Source of the DNA: Streptococcus parasanguinis
GTDB taxonomy: Bacteria > Bacillota > Bacilli > Lactobacillales > Streptococcaceae
Direction: 5' to 3'
NCBI RefSeq assembly: GCF_031582885.1
Contig: NZ_CP133988.1
Span: forward strand, 2,053,501 to 2,117,500
Length of the DNA stretch: 64,000 bases
Shown here piece by piece: positions 1 through 11,598 of the stretch. Position numbers and translations under genes: made by a program. The notes beneath the pieces are model-generated. The model saw only the letters and a list, made by a program, of their open reading frames with translations. It did not search any database and was not told where the DNA came from. Position 1 is the stretch's first letter. Each line of letters opens with the position of its first letter.

Positions 1-669
1 TTCTAGATCATTTAATCCATCCCCAAATACTAAAACATTCTCTGGCTTCAAGCCCAAATGATTTACAAGATGAGAAACTCCTGAAGCTTTTGAAGCTTCA
101 AAGCGAACAACATCTGACGAATGGGGATGCCACGAAACTAGGCGCAAGTTCTCTTGCAAAGAAGGGGGCAACTCTAGCTCACTATCCTGTTCATCAAAGG
201 TCCACATTTGGAAAATAGGTTCTTTCAAATGCAGATCTGGATCTACTGGTAAGTTTGGATAAATGATGTCAATAGCATCACTGATCAAGGGTGTCCGATT
301 AGACAGGGAAGCTTGATGACTAGCTACTAACCCATAATCAATCTCGGATTCTTTGGCCCAATCCACAAAAGAAGAAACGATTGCTTCATTGATTGGTGAT
401 TGGTAGATCACAGTTCCTTTTGTATCTTCTATATAGGCACCGTTTAAGGTTACTAGAAAATCAGGCTTTAAGTCCATGATTTCAGGAACAACCCCAAAAA
501 TCCCTCTACCCGTTGCAATCCCTGTTCGGATTCCTTTTTCTTTCAATTGATGAAAGACTTCTTTGACAGATTCTGGGATCAATCCAGTTTCTTTTGCACG
601 TAATGTATCATCAATATCAAAAAAGACGATTTTAACTTTTTTGGCTTTATAACGTAATTTTGCGTCCAC
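1..669 (-). CDS. Cof-type HAD phosphatase (partial, 3' end off window)
   Basis: This is the N-terminal 223 codons of a haloacid dehalogenase-superfamily sugar-phosphate phosphatase of the Cof/YidA subfamily, cut by the window edge. The first catalytic motif FFDIDDTL is seen at residues 16-23 (nucleophile D18, acid D20), a Thr-Gly-Arg motif follows near residue 50, and the metal-binding motif GDGLND is the last thing visible. The start is taken as GTG at 669 because a strong Shine-Dalgarno (AAGGGGGAGA, 673-682) precedes it and the first residues MDAKLRYKAKK fit the streptococcal family as I recall it. Substrate cannot be told. It is transcribed in the same direction as, and downstream of, liaR. 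Confidence 0.85.
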   Translation of the reverse strand, partial: MDAKLRYKAKKVKIVFFDIDDTLRAKETGLIPESVKEVFHQLKEKGIRTGIATGRGIFGVVPEIMDLKPDFLVTLNGAYIEDTKGTVIYQSPINEAIVSSFVDWAKESEIDYGLVASHQASLSNRTPLISDAIDIIYPNLPVDPDLHLKEPIFQMWTFDEQDSELELPPSLQENLRLVSWHPHSSDVVRFEASKASGVSHLVNHLGLKPENVLVFGDGLNDLE

Positions 670-713
670 TTGTCTCCCCCTTATGATCATGCTCTATTAT
701 AGCATGTTTCCCT

Positions 714-1346
714 TTAAAAATCTTCTTGATTCACCAGATGGTGTCGGAAGGCATAGACGACTGCTTGCGTCCGATCACTGACTTCTAATTTGGATAAGAT
801 GTTGGAGACATGGGTCTTCACTGTTTTTAAAGAAATGAAGAGTTCATCTGCTATTCGTTGATTTTCATATCCTTTCGTCAATAAAGCCAGAATATCTCGT
901 TCTCTAGCTGTCAAATCATCATGCAATTCAGCATGGTTCTTTCGTGACTTAACTTTTTGACTAACTTCTGTCTCAATTGCAAATTCTCCCTTTGCAACCT
1001 TTCGGACAGCCTGTAAGATCTCAGTTGCTGACGAAGTCTTTAAGATATACCCTTTTGCACCTGCATCTAAGACTGGGTAAATCTTTTCGTTATCTAAATA
1101 AGACGTCAAAATGACAATTTTAGCTTCCGGCCACTCTTTTAGGATGGCTAGAGTTGCATCGATACCATTTAGCTCTGGCATCACAATATCCATGATGATG
1201 ACGTCTGGTTTTTCTTTCAACGCCAACTCCACGCCTTTTTGCCCATTTTGTGCCTCTAAGACTTGCTCAATATCGGTTTGCATGGACAAAAAGCTTTTCA
1301 ATCCCAATCGGACCATTTCATGATCATCTACTAATAATACTTTCAT
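714..1346 (-). CDS. liaR: LiaR/VraR-type response regulator
   Basis: A NarL/FixJ-family response regulator of 210 aa. The receiver domain (about 1-120) has the acidic pair D7-D8, phosphoacceptor D53 in IIMDIVMP, and K103 in GYILK. A LuxR-type helix-turn-helix (about 145-205, LTARERDILALL then KTVKTHVSNILSKL) forms the DNA-binding end. Its start overlaps the liaS stop by 4 bases (ATGA), and liaF-liaS-liaR is the classic order of the lipid-II/cell-envelope stress system of Firmicutes. It is expected to activate its own operon and envelope-protection genes when LiaS is released from LiaF. Family assignment rests on gene order as well as on domains. Confidence 0.95.
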   Translation of the reverse strand: MKVLLVDDHEMVRLGLKSFLSMQTDIEQVLEAQNGQKGVELALKEKPDVIIMDIVMPELNGIDATLAILKEWPEAKIVILTSYLDNEKIYPVLDAGAKGYILKTSSATEILQAVRKVAKGEFAIETEVSQKVKSRKNHAELHDDLTARERDILALLTKGYENQRIADELFISLKTVKTHVSNILSKLEVSDRTQAVVYAFRHHLVNQEDF

Positions 1347-2359
1347 ACAGTTTCCTTTTCATTTTTATCTTTTACAAGGAGGGGAACACGAATATCTACA
1401 GCCACTCCCTTTTGAGGACTCGTTCTTATTTTAATGGTTCCCGCCATGTCTTCTACACGTTCTTGAATATTTTTCAACCCATAACTCAATCGTTCCAATT
1501 TTTCCTGCTCAAATCCGATTCCATCATCTACCATCCGTAAATGAAGTTGTTTTCCTTCCTGTTGCAAAAAGACATCCATTTGTTGAGCTCTAGCGTGTTT
1601 CAAGGTATTGCTGACAATTTCTTGGACGATCCGAAATAGATGTTCTTCCATTTCTTTTGGAATGCTCATGTCATTATGATGGAAGACAACTGCTAGGTTA
1701 CTCTTTTCCTTCAATTCTCTAAAAATCATCTCCATCCCTTCTACCAAACTTTTTCCTTCCAATTCTGTAGGACGAAGATGTAGGAGCAAGACGCGTAAAT
1801 CATTTTGGGCTGTACCTAGAATATCTGACACACCATTTAGTTGCTGCTGGATCTGACTTTTCTCTAACTCAAGAGCCTGTGCTGCCACTCCAGATAAAAT
1901 CATATTGGCTGCAAACAATTCTTGACTAACCGTATCATGTAGATCACGCGCAATTCTCTTACGCTCGATTTCCACAATTTCTTCTTCATTTCGCATCACA
2001 CGATTTTCACTCTTTTGTAAATTTTCTTCTAGTCGAAGCAATTTGCTGTCCAATAAATCTAACTGTTGATTCAATTCTTTGGGGGCAATTTCTTTTCGCT
2101 GTGAAGCAGTCAGGATAGATTCTACCTTTTGTTGTACTGCATGAACTGTTACAAATTGCGTGATTTTGATAATTAAGACAACCAAAGCCGTCAATGCAAG
2201 CGTCAGACTAAAAACCAAAAATAGGAATGACTGAAGCAAGGAAAGATCTGAGAGAAGTTTGCCCCACTGAAAACCAACAAAATGGAAAATGGTATGACAA
2301 ATGACCGCAACCACCATTAGGGAATAGAAGTACAATAGGAGATAGTCTAATTTCTTCAT
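1343..2359 (-). CDS. liaS: LiaS/VraS-type sensor histidine kinase
   Basis: A 338-aa intramembrane-sensing kinase. There are two N-terminal transmembrane helices (about 8-28 and 45-68) with only a short loop outside. A coiled-coil region (about 95-130) leads into the HisKA_3 dimerisation domain with phospho-acceptor H141 in RKRIARDLHD. The HATPase_c domain has the N box around VQEIVSNTLKHAR, the G1 box DDGIGF and the GLKNIQERV motif. It overlaps liaF and liaR by 4 bases each, so the three are translationally coupled. The lack of an extracellular sensor domain is typical of the family, in which LiaF supplies repression. Confidence 0.95.
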   Translation of the reverse strand: MKKLDYLLLYFYSLMVVAVICHTIFHFVGFQWGKLLSDLSLLQSFLFLVFSLTLALTALVVLIIKITQFVTVHAVQQKVESILTASQRKEIAPKELNQQLDLLDSKLLRLEENLQKSENRVMRNEEEIVEIERKRIARDLHDTVSQELFAANMILSGVAAQALELEKSQIQQQLNGVSDILGTAQNDLRVLLLHLRPTELEGKSLVEGMEMIFRELKEKSNLAVVFHHNDMSIPKEMEEHLFRIVQEIVSNTLKHARAQQMDVFLQQEGKQLHLRMVDDGIGFEQEKLERLSYGLKNIQERVEDMAGTIKIRTSPQKGVAVDIRVPLLVKDKNEKETV

Positions 2360-3051
2360 GCGCGAATCACCTCAACATCCCCAACAATACCAACTAACAC
2401 AATTTTTATAGAACGGTGCGATCTCCGATAGTGTGCCGTTTCAATGTCTATGGTTTCATTCCTCATTTTACGGACAGGAAGATCCAAAAACTTCAGATCT
2501 CCATACAGAGTGTTAATTTGTAAATGCAATTCCAAATCAATCGGTAAGATAATTTTTGTATTTCCAAAACCTTTCCGAATGATCACTACATTGTCCCAAT
2601 TGCAAATGGCTACCTCCTCTAAATGGAGGGTGTCATTCCCAAAAACTCGGATCACATTCAGATCTCGATACCCTCGACTTTGCTTTGAAAAATGTTGTAA
2701 ATCACCAATCCATCGAGTTTTTTCCTGACGAATTTTCGTATCCTCTTCAACATCAAACACAACGGCTTCATTTTCCTTATACATATAAGGGTAGGCGATC
2801 AATAAACCATAAACCACCGCAAATAAAATGGCTGCAATCACAAAAGGATTCAGCATTACGATAAAAAACAAGAGCACGCTCAGTGCAATTAATAGAAAAT
2901 TTGCTTTTTGTTTGCCAAAATAGTAATACAAAAGGAGCAAAAAGAGAACCATCAAGACAACAAATCTGGAAAAATCGATTGATAAAATGGTGATCGCTGC
3001 TAATGTTAACAAAACGGCTTCAACGAAAATAAAAATTTGTATTTTCCACAT
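2356..3051 (-). CDS. liaF: LiaF-type membrane inhibitor of LiaS
   Basis: A 231-aa protein with about four hydrophobic segments in the first 95 residues and a soluble C-terminal half (about 115-231) of the LiaF C-terminal/DUF2154 beta-helix type, with repeated short beta-strand motifs (NVIRVFGNDTLHL, NVVIIRKGFGN). In the family LiaF keeps LiaS inactive until lipid-II-targeting antibiotics or envelope damage appear. It is first of the liaFSR genes; a terminator-like hairpin separates it from stkP upstream, and a -10-like TAAAAT lies at 3072-3077 with Shine-Dalgarno GATGAGG before the ATG. The system lies directly downstream of the Ser/Thr kinase/phosphatase pair, a conserved neighbourhood in many streptococci. 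Confidence 0.92.
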   Translation of the reverse strand: MWKIQIFIFVEAVLLTLAAITILSIDFSRFVVLMVLFLLLLYYYFGKQKANFLLIALSVLLFFIVMLNPFVIAAILFAVVYGLLIAYPYMYKENEAVVFDVEEDTKIRQEKTRWIGDLQHFSKQSRGYRDLNVIRVFGNDTLHLEEVAICNWDNVVIIRKGFGNTKIILPIDLELHLQINTLYGDLKFLDLPVRKMRNETIDIETAHYRRSHRSIKIVLVGIVGDVEVIRA

Positions 3052-3131
3052 AGTCTACCTCATCTTTTCCTATTTTATCAAATTTTTCCTCATTTGACTT
3101 CCGTCTGTGGTTGGATAATAGCAGACAATCA

Positions 3132-3159
3132 AAAAGACTCAGAAATCCATCTGAGTCTT
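3132..3159 (-). terminator. stkP terminator
   Basis: Inverted repeat AAGACTCAG / CTGAGTCTT (3134-3142 and 3151-3159). Read on the minus strand it is followed by a run of T, as expected for a Rho-independent terminator after stkP. It separates the gmk-stkP operon from liaFSR. Confidence 0.85.
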
Positions 3160-3167
3160 AGACTGAT

Positions 3168-5039
3168 TTATGAATCTCCACCAGTTGCACTACTGCTGGA
3201 GCTTTCTGTATCTGATCGTTCAGCAGAGGATGAACTAGATGCATCTGAACTTGATGAGGCTTTCGTACTTGAAGAAGCCATCACTTTAGGCTCATATACA
3301 GTCAAAACAATTCGTGTTCGGTTAATATCCACCGTACTCGAAACTTCTGGAGTTTGACTGACAATTTGACCGGCAGAAACAACTACCCCATCAGGGAGAT
3401 GTTCCGTTTTTCTTAATTCGATATTGGCTTCTTTAATACCATAGATCTCAATCAAATTACTTCTAGCAAAATCATAAGTTGATCCAACATAGTTTGGCAT
3501 TTCAATTGAAGTCGTTTCTTTCGCTACTTTCAAAACAATCTTGGTTTTTGAATTCAGAGAATATTGCTCTCCTGGAGCTGGGGTTTGTTCAAGAACTGTC
3601 CCTGCAGCATAATCGAAGGTCTCAACTTCTTCAATCGTGATCATTTTGCTTGATACTTTATAAGTATTTTTCAGATCTTCCTCTGCTTTAGCTCGTGTTT
3701 CTCCTACATAGTTTGGCATTTCAAAACTATTTGGACCTTTTGAAACAATCAAATCAATGCGACTTTGTTCTTTCTTTTGAGCACCTGCATTTGGATTGGT
3801 CCGAATGACATAGCCTTCTGCAACCGAATCACTGTACTCTTCTTTCTCTTCACCGACTTGAAGGTCTTGTCCCTCAATAACCGCTCTAGCTTCGGCAATG
3901 GTTTTGCCGGAAACATCTGGAACTGTTTTATTGGCTGGGCTCATATACAACAAGAAAGTAAAGGCTGCAAGAACTAGGGCAATGGCAAAAAACAAGACCT
4001 TGTAGCGCGCCCGCAAGCGTCTTCTTGGCTTTTTACTTGGTGCCATTGTCTGCTGGTCAGATAATGGTCGATTAGGATCTACCGAACTGATTTCACTGCG
4101 TACCTCAGAGATTGGAACAGGAGCCGTCTTTGGAGTTGGACTCACTTTTGGAAGAGTCTTTGTATCAGCTTTCGATTGATCTTCAAAAATCAGTTTTTTC
4201 TCATTTCTTCTCTCGTAGGACAAGCAACTTGAAAGGTCCACATACATCTCTGCCACTGATTTATAGCGATCCGTCAGTTTTTTAGCGGTCGCTTTGATCA
4301 CCACATTTTCTAAAGCTTGTGGAACATTCTTATTCTCTTCCCGAATAGATGGGAGTGGCTTTTGAAAATGCTGCAAAGCGATTGTAACTGCACTATCTCC
4401 ATCATAAGGAATGTGTCCTGTCAACATCTCATAGAAAATGATCCCCATCGCGTAGATGTCACTTTGCACCGTAGCTTTTGAACCGCGCGCCTGCTCAGGG
4501 GACAAATAATGAACCGACCCCAACATCGAGTTGGTCTGAGTCAAACTAGTCTCTGCGAAGGCCACTGCAATCCCAAAGTCTGAAACTTTTGCTGTTCCAT
4601 CTGGTGTCAAGAGAACATTCTGTGGTTTTAAATCTCTATGGATAATGCCACGCGTATGGGCAAGACGCATAGCTAGAAGGATCTGCCCCATCAAACGAAC
4701 AGCTTCTTCATTTGATAAAGGAGCATTTTCTTTGATATAGCGTTTCAAGTCTAAACCTGCAACATATTCCATTGCAAGGTATTGTTGTCCTTCTTCTTCG
4801 CCAATGTCTGTAATCCGAACGATATTTGGATGGTCCAGCTCTGCCATCGCCTTTGCTTCACGCTGAAAACGCGCAACTGCAATGGGATCCGTCTGGTAAT
4901 TCGTACGCAGTACCTTGACTGCAACTTCTTCCCCATCCAAAATCAAATCACGCGCAAGATAAACATCTGCCATCCCGCCGCGTCCAATTTGTTGGATGAT
5001 TTTATATCGCCCGGCAAAAATTTTGCCGATTTGAATCAT
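3168..5039 (-). CDS. stkP: PASTA Ser/Thr protein kinase StkP/PknB
   Basis: A eukaryotic-type kinase of 623 aa. The cytoplasmic catalytic domain (about 11-270) has the glycine loop GRGGMADVY (19-27), ATP-lysine K42, catalytic HRD (D136) and DFG (154-156). A basic juxtamembrane stretch precedes one transmembrane helix (about 347-366). Outside are three PASTA domains (about 372-434, 438-510, 514-585) and a final serine/threonine-rich tail of about 35 residues. Pneumococcal StkP has four PASTA units, so this form is one unit shorter. It senses muropeptide/lipid II and phosphorylates division and wall proteins; likely substrates coded nearby are mapZ and gpsB. It overlaps the phosphatase gene by 4 bases. 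Confidence 0.95.
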   Translation of the reverse strand: MIQIGKIFAGRYKIIQQIGRGGMADVYLARDLILDGEEVAVKVLRTNYQTDPIAVARFQREAKAMAELDHPNIVRITDIGEEEGQQYLAMEYVAGLDLKRYIKENAPLSNEEAVRLMGQILLAMRLAHTRGIIHRDLKPQNVLLTPDGTAKVSDFGIAVAFAETSLTQTNSMLGSVHYLSPEQARGSKATVQSDIYAMGIIFYEMLTGHIPYDGDSAVTIALQHFQKPLPSIREENKNVPQALENVVIKATAKKLTDRYKSVAEMYVDLSSCLSYERRNEKKLIFEDQSKADTKTLPKVSPTPKTAPVPISEVRSEISSVDPNRPLSDQQTMAPSKKPRRRLRARYKVLFFAIALVLAAFTFLLYMSPANKTVPDVSGKTIAEARAVIEGQDLQVGEEKEEYSDSVAEGYVIRTNPNAGAQKKEQSRIDLIVSKGPNSFEMPNYVGETRAKAEEDLKNTYKVSSKMITIEEVETFDYAAGTVLEQTPAPGEQYSLNSKTKIVLKVAKETTSIEMPNYVGSTYDFARSNLIEIYGIKEANIELRKTEHLPDGVVVSAGQIVSQTPEVSSTVDINRTRIVLTVYEPKVMASSSTKASSSSDASSSSSAERSDTESSSSSATGGDS

Positions 5040-5776
5040 GCTGCGTCCTCCTCAGTAAAGTGGAGCAGTACAACGGTGATATTATCCAAGCCTCCAGCAT
5101 TATTGGCAAAACGAATCAAGGTTTGAGCTTTTTCTTCCAGTGAAACATCACTCAAGACAATGTCTCTGATTTCATCTGGGCCAATCATATTGGTTAAACC
5201 GTCACTATTGATCAAAATATAATCATCTGCTTCAACCGTCACCAAACCATAATCCGGCTCTAACTCATCTTTTTGACCAATGGACTGAGTGATGATGTTA
5301 CGTTGAGGATGATGGGCAGCTTCTTCCTCTGTAATTTGACCAGCTCGCAAAAGAGCATTTACAAGAGAATGGTCACTGGTCAACTGCTGGTATTCGCCCT
5401 GACGAATGAGGCCAATCCGTGAATCCCCAACGTGGGCATAAATCACTTGTCCTTCTACAAAAGCCAAGGCTTCTAGTGTCGTTCCCATTCCTTTGTGCTC
5501 ATCATCTTGCCCAGCCAAATGAATCCGACGATTCACAGCTTCTAAATGTTCTGCAAACCATTCCCGTACTTGATTAACCGTCTCGATCTCAGAAGAAACC
5601 CAAGCCGCACCTAGGTCTGTGACTGCCATTTCACTAGCAATATTTCCGGCACGGTGTCCTCCCATACCATCAGCAAGAAAAACCATCGGTTTTCCTGCCT
5701 TGTTTGTATATTGATTTGCATAGTCTTGGTTATTTGTCCGTCTTTGACCTACATCGGTTAAGATCGTAATATCCAT
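5036..5776 (-). CDS. phpP: PP2C-type protein phosphatase, partner of StkP
   Basis: A soluble 246-aa PPM/PP2C phosphatase that reverses StkP phosphorylation. The metal-binding motifs are all present: TNNQD near residue 17, ADGMGGH around D36, GDSR in the middle, SDGL and finally DNITVV near the C-terminus. It lies directly upstream of stkP with ATG/TGA overlap (5036-5039), so kinase and phosphatase are made at a coupled ratio. It is also known as PppL or Stp1 in other streptococci. Confidence 0.95.
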   Translation of the reverse strand: MDITILTDVGQRRTNNQDYANQYTNKAGKPMVFLADGMGGHRAGNIASEMAVTDLGAAWVSSEIETVNQVREWFAEHLEAVNRRIHLAGQDDEHKGMGTTLEALAFVEGQVIYAHVGDSRIGLIRQGEYQQLTSDHSLVNALLRAGQITEEEAAHHPQRNIITQSIGQKDELEPDYGLVTVEADDYILINSDGLTNMIGPDEIRDIVLSDVSLEEKAQTLIRFANNAGGLDNITVVLLHFTEEDAA

Positions 5777-5797
5777 ACTGTCAGTTTCCTCCTGATA

Positions 5798-7111
5798 TTA
5801 TGAGATTCTCTTAAAACGACTAATAAAGAAGCCGTCGCTTCCATATAATTCGGGTGTAATAAGGATACAATCATTTTTAAGAATATCTTTTCTTTCGTGA
5901 TCCAATGGGACTTGTTCGAAATTTGGATGGTTTTTCAAAAATTGGTCCACCACTTCAAAATTCTCTTTGCCCATAATTGTACACGTACTGTACACTATTA
6001 TACCACCTTTACGCACACTTTGACAAACACTATCCAGAATGGCCAATTGAATAGCTTGTAAAGATACAAAATCTGCACTCTCTTTATTGTACTTGATATC
6101 AGGCTTTCTCCGTATCAAACCAATCCCTGAACAAGGCGCATCCACCAAAATTTTATCGAAAGCATCAGGTCCAAATGTTTCAAAGACTTTTGTCGCATCT
6201 AACTTCTTTGTCAAAATTTTGTCCGCAACATGGAGCCGATTAGCATTTTCTTGAATCAATTTGAGCTTATGGTCATAGAGATCCAAGGCTGTGACTTTCC
6301 CAGTTGTGAGATAAGAAGCCAGGTGAGTCGTCTTTCCACCTGGCGCCGCACAGGCATCTAAAACCCACTCATCTCCTTGCAAATCCAAAGCCGGTGCCAC
6401 CAATTGACTGGACTCGTCTTGAATAGTAATGCGCCCTTCTTTGAACAAGGAATGCGCTGCAAAATGTCCCTGTTCTTTCACGAGAGCGGACGGAGCAAGT
6501 AGAGAGGAGGTTGCTTCGAACAGCTGAGCCAACTCTTCTTTTTCGTCTAGATCAATCACACGAATACTGGATTTATTACGCTGATAGAGACTCTTAAAAA
6601 TAGCGCAAGCACGTTCCTCACCGTATTCTTCGATCAATGCTTTGACCAACCATACAGGTAGGGAATACTCTACCGAATAACGTTTGTTCTTTCGCTTGAT
6701 CGTATCAATAGCTGGTAGCCCCTCGCGGAGGAGCTTTCTAAGAATAGCATTGACAAACTTCTCACTGCCTTCTTTTCGACGTTTTGCTATCCGAACAGCT
6801 TCATTGACGATGGCATGATCGGGAATGCGGTCTAAATAAACAAGTTGATACAAACTCATCATCAAAAGATAATAGAGCCAAGGATCCAATTTCGTCCGGT
6901 CTTCAATTACGTGGGCGAGATACCACTCGAGTGTTATCTTCCGTGCTACAGTACCGTATACAACTTCCGTAACAAAGCTTCTATCTTTATCTGAAAGTTG
7001 AGAGTGTTCTAGCGCTTGATTTAGTGCAATATTAGAATAAGCTCCCTGTTCAAAAACCTCTTCTAACACTCGAACGATCTGTTCACGCGCATTCATTTGT
7101 TTAATTTCCAA
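5798..7111 (-). CDS. rsmB: 16S rRNA m5C967 methyltransferase RsmB (Sun)
   Basis: A 437-aa protein with an N-terminal NusB-like RNA-binding domain (about 5-135) and a C-terminal Rossmann methyltransferase domain. The SAM-binding motif is [12 protein letters not shown]; the two catalytic cysteines of m5C enzymes are in DAPCSG and YSTCT. The start is taken as TTG at 7111 because a Shine-Dalgarno AGGAG lies about 7 bases upstream of it; the first ATG (7096) has no such spacing. This start overlaps the end of fmt by 11 bases. It belongs to the gmk-to-stkP operon. Confidence 0.93.
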   Translation of the reverse strand: MEIKQMNAREQIVRVLEEVFEQGAYSNIALNQALEHSQLSDKDRSFVTEVVYGTVARKITLEWYLAHVIEDRTKLDPWLYYLLMMSLYQLVYLDRIPDHAIVNEAVRIAKRRKEGSEKFVNAILRKLLREGLPAIDTIKRKNKRYSVEYSLPVWLVKALIEEYGEERACAIFKSLYQRNKSSIRVIDLDEKEELAQLFEATSSLLAPSALVKEQGHFAAHSLFKEGRITIQDESSQLVAPALDLQGDEWVLDACAAPGGKTTHLASYLTTGKVTALDLYDHKLKLIQENANRLHVADKILTKKLDATKVFETFGPDAFDKILVDAPCSGIGLIRRKPDIKYNKESADFVSLQAIQLAILDSVCQSVRKGGIIVYSTCTIMGKENFEVVDQFLKNHPNFEQVPLDHERKDILKNDCILITPELYGSDGFFISRFKRIS

Positions 7112-8036
7112 AGTGATCTCCTACTTTCAATTGACGGCCAGCGCCATTCAAAAAGTCTGTGATGGACATTTTTGGTTTTCCTGCCGGCTGCACAACTTTG
7201 AGGGACAATGCGCCTTCTCCTGCAGCGACCAGCAACTCTTTTTTGGTCAAAGCAATCACTTCTCCTGGATTTCCATTTCCTTCGCATAGCTCTGCTTCAT
7301 AAACTTTAAAGCGTTGCCCATTTAATAACGTATGAGCGACCGGCCAAGGATTCATCCCTCGGATCTGATTAAAGACTTGGCGATTGGTTTTGGTCCAGTC
7401 CAAAACCTCTTCTTCCGGTAAAATATTCGGTGAAAATGTGACCAAACTTGGATCTTGTGGACTTGGCTTGATCTCCCCTGCCAGGTAAGCTGGCAAAGTA
7501 TCTAGGAGTAAGTCACGTCCAAGGACTGCCAATTTTTCAAACAAAGTTCCCACATTGTCCTCATCTAAAATTGGGAGAGAACGAGCTGCAATCATGTCTC
7601 CGGCATCCATTTCCTTGACCATTTCCATAATTGTAACCCCAGCTTCTTCGTCACCATTGATCAGGGCATAGTGAATGGGAGCTCCACCTCTATATTTAGG
7701 TAATAAAGACGCGTGGACATTCACCGCGAATTGGAAGTTCTCCAACAATTTTGTCGGTAAAAATTGTCCAAAAGCAGCGGTCACAATTCCATCTGCATCT
7801 AGTGATAAGAGCGTTTCCATTTCTGGACTACCCGATAATTTCTCCGGCTGAAGAACTGGTAGTCGATGTTCTAAAGCTACCTGCTTCACCGGGGTCATTC
7901 GAATCTCTTTTTTGCGACCTACTTTGCGGTCTGGTTGCGTCACAACTGCCAAAATTTCATAGCGCGAATCTGCTAACAATCCCTTTAAAACCGTCGCTGA
8001 AAAATCAGGCGTTCCCATAAAAATTAATTTTGTCAT
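7101..8036 (-). CDS. fmt: Methionyl-tRNA formyltransferase
   Basis: A 311-aa enzyme that formylates initiator Met-tRNA using 10-formyl-tetrahydrofolate. The N-terminal formyltransferase fold starts [13 protein letters not shown]; the active-site region has the N-x-H pair in [18 protein letters not shown] and the following D in KEMDAGDMI. The C-terminal OB-like tRNA-binding domain occupies about 205-311. Length is normal for the family. It sits between priA and rsmB with an 11-base overlap to the latter, a typical streptococcal arrangement. Confidence 0.96.
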   Translation of the reverse strand: MTKLIFMGTPDFSATVLKGLLADSRYEILAVVTQPDRKVGRKKEIRMTPVKQVALEHRLPVLQPEKLSGSPEMETLLSLDADGIVTAAFGQFLPTKLLENFQFAVNVHASLLPKYRGGAPIHYALINGDEEAGVTIMEMVKEMDAGDMIAARSLPILDEDNVGTLFEKLAVLGRDLLLDTLPAYLAGEIKPSPQDPSLVTFSPNILPEEEVLDWTKTNRQVFNQIRGMNPWPVAHTLLNGQRFKVYEAELCEGNGNPGEVIALTKKELLVAAGEGALSLKVVQPAGKPKMSITDFLNGAGRQLKVGDHFGN

Positions 8037-8047
8037 TTCTTTCTTCC

Positions 8048-10432
8048 TTACATAAAGCTTTGAGGTTCATTATCAATACTGACACGTAGATCTTGGTTGC
8101 CTCTTTCTTGTGTAAATTCTAGGATTTGATTCAAGACCTGTGTCATGCCTTCTTCGAAACGATATTTCACAATGATTTGATAATGATACAAATTATGTGT
8201 GCGTGCAATTGGTTTAGGTGTTGGTCCTAAGATTTGGACCTGATCAGATAAGCCAGATCGGAGAATTTCCATGACCTGATGTGACTTCTCCATCACAATT
8301 TCCTCACTCTTATGGGATAGGGTTAACCCAACTGTGAAGTAATAAGGCGTATAGCCTAACTGCCGGCGAATCTGCATTTCATAGGCAAAAAAGCCTTCAT
8401 AATCTTGGTTTTTGGCAAATCGAATCGCATAATGATTGGGGTTGTAGCTCTGAATGATAACCTCTCCTTCTTTCTCTGCTCGTCCGGCCCTTCCTGCCAC
8501 CTGAGTCAAGAGTTGAAAGGTTCGCTCTGAGGATCGATAATCCGGTAAATTTAAAGAAGTATCCGCATTCAAGACACCCACTAACGTCACATTTGGAAAA
8601 TCCAAGCCCTTCGCAATCATTTGCGTCCCTAATAAAATATCCGCTTCTCCATTCCCGAAAGCATCTAATATTGCTGCGTGGCTCCCTTTTTTTCGGGTAG
8701 TATCCACATCCATACGCAAAATTTTAGCCTCAGGAAAGATCTCTTGTAATTCATCATAGGCTTTTTGTGTTCCTGTCCCGTAATAACGAATGGAAGGACT
8801 TTGGCAATTTGGACAGTGTCGAGGAATCGCTTTGCTATAGCCACAATAATGACAGTTCATGGTTTTAGTATCCATGTGGAGGGTCAGTGAGATATCACAA
8901 TTGGGACAAGTATCCACAGTTCCACACTCGCGACACATGACAAAGCTGGAATAACCACGGCGGTTCAACATCAAGACGACCTGCTCTTTTTTCTGCAAGC
9001 GATCAGCAATAGCTTCCACTAGAACCGGAGTGAAGTTACCAGCTTCATTTTGGCCAATATAATCACGGAAATCAACGACTTTAACTTCTGGAATTTTGGC
9101 TGCCGGATTGGCCCGTTGGGTGAGACGAATTAATTCATAAACCCCTTTTGTTGCACGAGCCCTCGATTCTAAACTTGGTGTAGCAGATCCAAGAAGCAAG
9201 ACTGCTTGATTGTACTGAGCCCTTAGGACTGCGACTTCCCTTGCGTGGTAGCGTGGATTACTATCTTGTTTGTAGGAAGCCTCATGCTCCTCATCAATGA
9301 TGATGGCTCCGATGTTTTTTAAAGGGGCAAAGATGGCTGAGCGCGCTCCAACGACTACCTTGGCCTCCCCACGTTCAACTTTCCGCCATTGATCATACTT
9401 CTCACCATTTGATAAGCCCGAGTGCAGAATAGCTACTTCCTGGCCAAAACGCGAGATAAAACGATCCGTCATCTGTGGCGTCAGGGAAATCTCAGGAACC
9501 AACATAATAGCCGTTTTCCCCTTATTTAGAACTTCTTGAATAATCTGCAGATAAACTTCTGTTTTCCCACTTCCAGTCACACCTTCTAGTAAAAAAGGTT
9601 TTGATGTTTTCCCAATTTGAGAAACTACTGTTTCGACAGCTTTTGCTTGCTCTGAATTTAAAAGCAGAGCCTGGGTCTGTTCTTTGCCTTCATAATATGC
9701 AGCCGCCCGATTCACTTCTCGTTCTGTAATTTCTAAAACACCCTGTTCGATAAAATAAGCTACCACTTCTCGTGAAAAATCCTGATACAATCCTGCTAAG
9801 GGTTGCTCCCCTTGCTCTAGTAACAGGCGCTCTTTCAATGCTAGCCTTTTTTTAGCTCTTCCTGATGGTTGAAGTTCTTTTAATCCTTCCTGGTTAACGC
9901 GATACCATTTTTCTGTTTTAATTTGTTTCCTATCCTTGGCCTTGTATTCAAGTACCAAATCTCCTTTTCTGACCAACCGCATCACTTGGGCTTGATCGGC
10001 CGCATCTAGAGAAGAAAAAGAAACTTCATTTTTTTCACCAAAAAGTTTCACTTTGAGAGTTGGATCTAAAGAAGGTTGAGGATACAAAATCTTATCATAA
10101 CTCGAATTGAGGAGAGAAGGAAGCATGGTTTTTAAAATCGTGATCTTATAAGAAAAAACACTTTTTCGTAATTGATCTGCCAACCAGAACTGCTCTTGAT
10201 TTAAGACCGGAGTGTAATCCAAGACCTCCACAATCGCTTTTAATTCCTCGCTTGTGTCTGCCTCTTCTAAAACATCTACCACAATCCCTTGAATGAGGCG
10301 ATTCCCTTTACCAAAGGGGACATGAACTCGCATACCTGCCTCCACCATATCCTCAAATTCTAATGGAATCTGATAAGAATAGGGTTTATCTGTCTGCATC
10401 AATGGGACATCTACGATGACTTTTGCTATCAC
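8048..10432 (-). CDS. priA: Primosomal replication restart helicase PriA
   Basis: A superfamily 2 helicase that reloads the replisome at stalled forks. The Walker A motif is [11 protein letters not shown], Walker B DEEH, and motif VI lies in QVAGRAGR. Four CxxC pairs form the two zinc sites (CREC, CPNC, CHYC, CPNC). The start is placed at GTG 10432, giving 794 aa, because a near-perfect Shine-Dalgarno GGAGGTG lies 6 bases before it and the family begins at this point ([17 protein letters not shown]). An upstream in-frame ATG at 10456 would add eight residues but has no ribosome site. It follows rpoZ in the operon. Confidence 0.95.
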   Translation of the reverse strand: MIAKVIVDVPLMQTDKPYSYQIPLEFEDMVEAGMRVHVPFGKGNRLIQGIVVDVLEEADTSEELKAIVEVLDYTPVLNQEQFWLADQLRKSVFSYKITILKTMLPSLLNSSYDKILYPQPSLDPTLKVKLFGEKNEVSFSSLDAADQAQVMRLVRKGDLVLEYKAKDRKQIKTEKWYRVNQEGLKELQPSGRAKKRLALKERLLLEQGEQPLAGLYQDFSREVVAYFIEQGVLEITEREVNRAAAYYEGKEQTQALLLNSEQAKAVETVVSQIGKTSKPFLLEGVTGSGKTEVYLQIIQEVLNKGKTAIMLVPEISLTPQMTDRFISRFGQEVAILHSGLSNGEKYDQWRKVERGEAKVVVGARSAIFAPLKNIGAIIIDEEHEASYKQDSNPRYHAREVAVLRAQYNQAVLLLGSATPSLESRARATKGVYELIRLTQRANPAAKIPEVKVVDFRDYIGQNEAGNFTPVLVEAIADRLQKKEQVVLMLNRRGYSSFVMCRECGTVDTCPNCDISLTLHMDTKTMNCHYCGYSKAIPRHCPNCQSPSIRYYGTGTQKAYDELQEIFPEAKILRMDVDTTRKKGSHAAILDAFGNGEADILLGTQMIAKGLDFPNVTLVGVLNADTSLNLPDYRSSERTFQLLTQVAGRAGRAEKEGEVIIQSYNPNHYAIRFAKNQDYEGFFAYEMQIRRQLGYTPYYFTVGLTLSHKSEEIVMEKSHQVMEILRSGLSDQVQILGPTPKPIARTHNLYHYQIIVKYRFEEGMTQVLNQILEFTQERGNQDLRVSIDNEPQSFM

Positions 10433-10519
10433 TTTTTCACCTCCAGCCTCTATCATATGAGCTTTACTTTATCACGGAACCCTTTAAATAGCAAAAAATA
10501 AGATTGAGAAGCCCCAACC

Positions 10520-10831
10520 TTAAATTTTTTCACCATCTTCTTTTTCTTTGGCAATTTGTTCCTTAATTTTGCGCTCTTCTTCTTCTTTGCGAATCCGCTC
10601 TGCTTCAATCCGACGACGAAGTGCTTCACGTTTTGCTTCTGGATCCGGGTGAACAACTACGTTTCCAGACTCGATTTCTTCAAGCGCTTGTAATGTTGAT
10701 TTAACTGATTGGAATTCTTGAGTTGGTACTGCACCACTTTCCAATTCGTGGGCCCGTTTTGCCTCAAGAATAACCAATGAATATTTTGATGGTACTTTGT
10801 CAAGCAATGTATCAATAGAAGGTTTTAACAT
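10520..10831 (-). CDS. rpoZ: RNA polymerase omega subunit
   Basis: A 103-aa omega subunit. The conserved core is at the N-terminus ([20 protein letters not shown], then AKRAHEL); the C-terminal third is a charged helix rich in Arg, Glu and Lys. Two ATG codons are adjacent; the second (10831) is preferred because AGGA is better spaced to it. It lies between gmk and priA, 28 bases after the gmk stop. Confidence 0.95.
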   Translation of the reverse strand: MLKPSIDTLLDKVPSKYSLVILEAKRAHELESGAVPTQEFQSVKSTLQALEEIESGNVVVHPDPEAKREALRRRIEAERIRKEEEERKIKEQIAKEKEDGEKI

Positions 10832-10859
10832 CATATTCCTATACCTAATTTCTAATTAT

Positions 10860-11513
<654 letters not shown>

Positions 11514-11519
11514 CTATCT

Positions 11520-11548
11520 AGTGTAACAAAAATCGGCCTAATTTTCAA
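11520..11548 (-). promoter_or_regulatory. Promoter of gmk operon
   Basis: On the minus strand, -35 TTGAAA (11543-11548), 17-base spacer, -10 TACACT (11520-11525). The gmk start codon is at 11492, preceded by Shine-Dalgarno AAGGAGA. Confidence 0.75.
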
Positions 11549-11565
11549 CTGATTTTTTCATTCAA

Positions 11566-11596
11566 AAAAGCTTGAGATGCTAGATCTCAAGCTTTT
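11566..11596 (-). terminator. rny terminator
   Basis: Perfect 13-bp inverted repeat AAAAGCTTGAGAT / ATCTCAAGCTTTT with a 5-base loop, beginning 2 bases beyond the rny stop codon. On the minus strand it is followed by further T residues. Confidence 0.92.
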
Positions 11597-11598
11597 GT

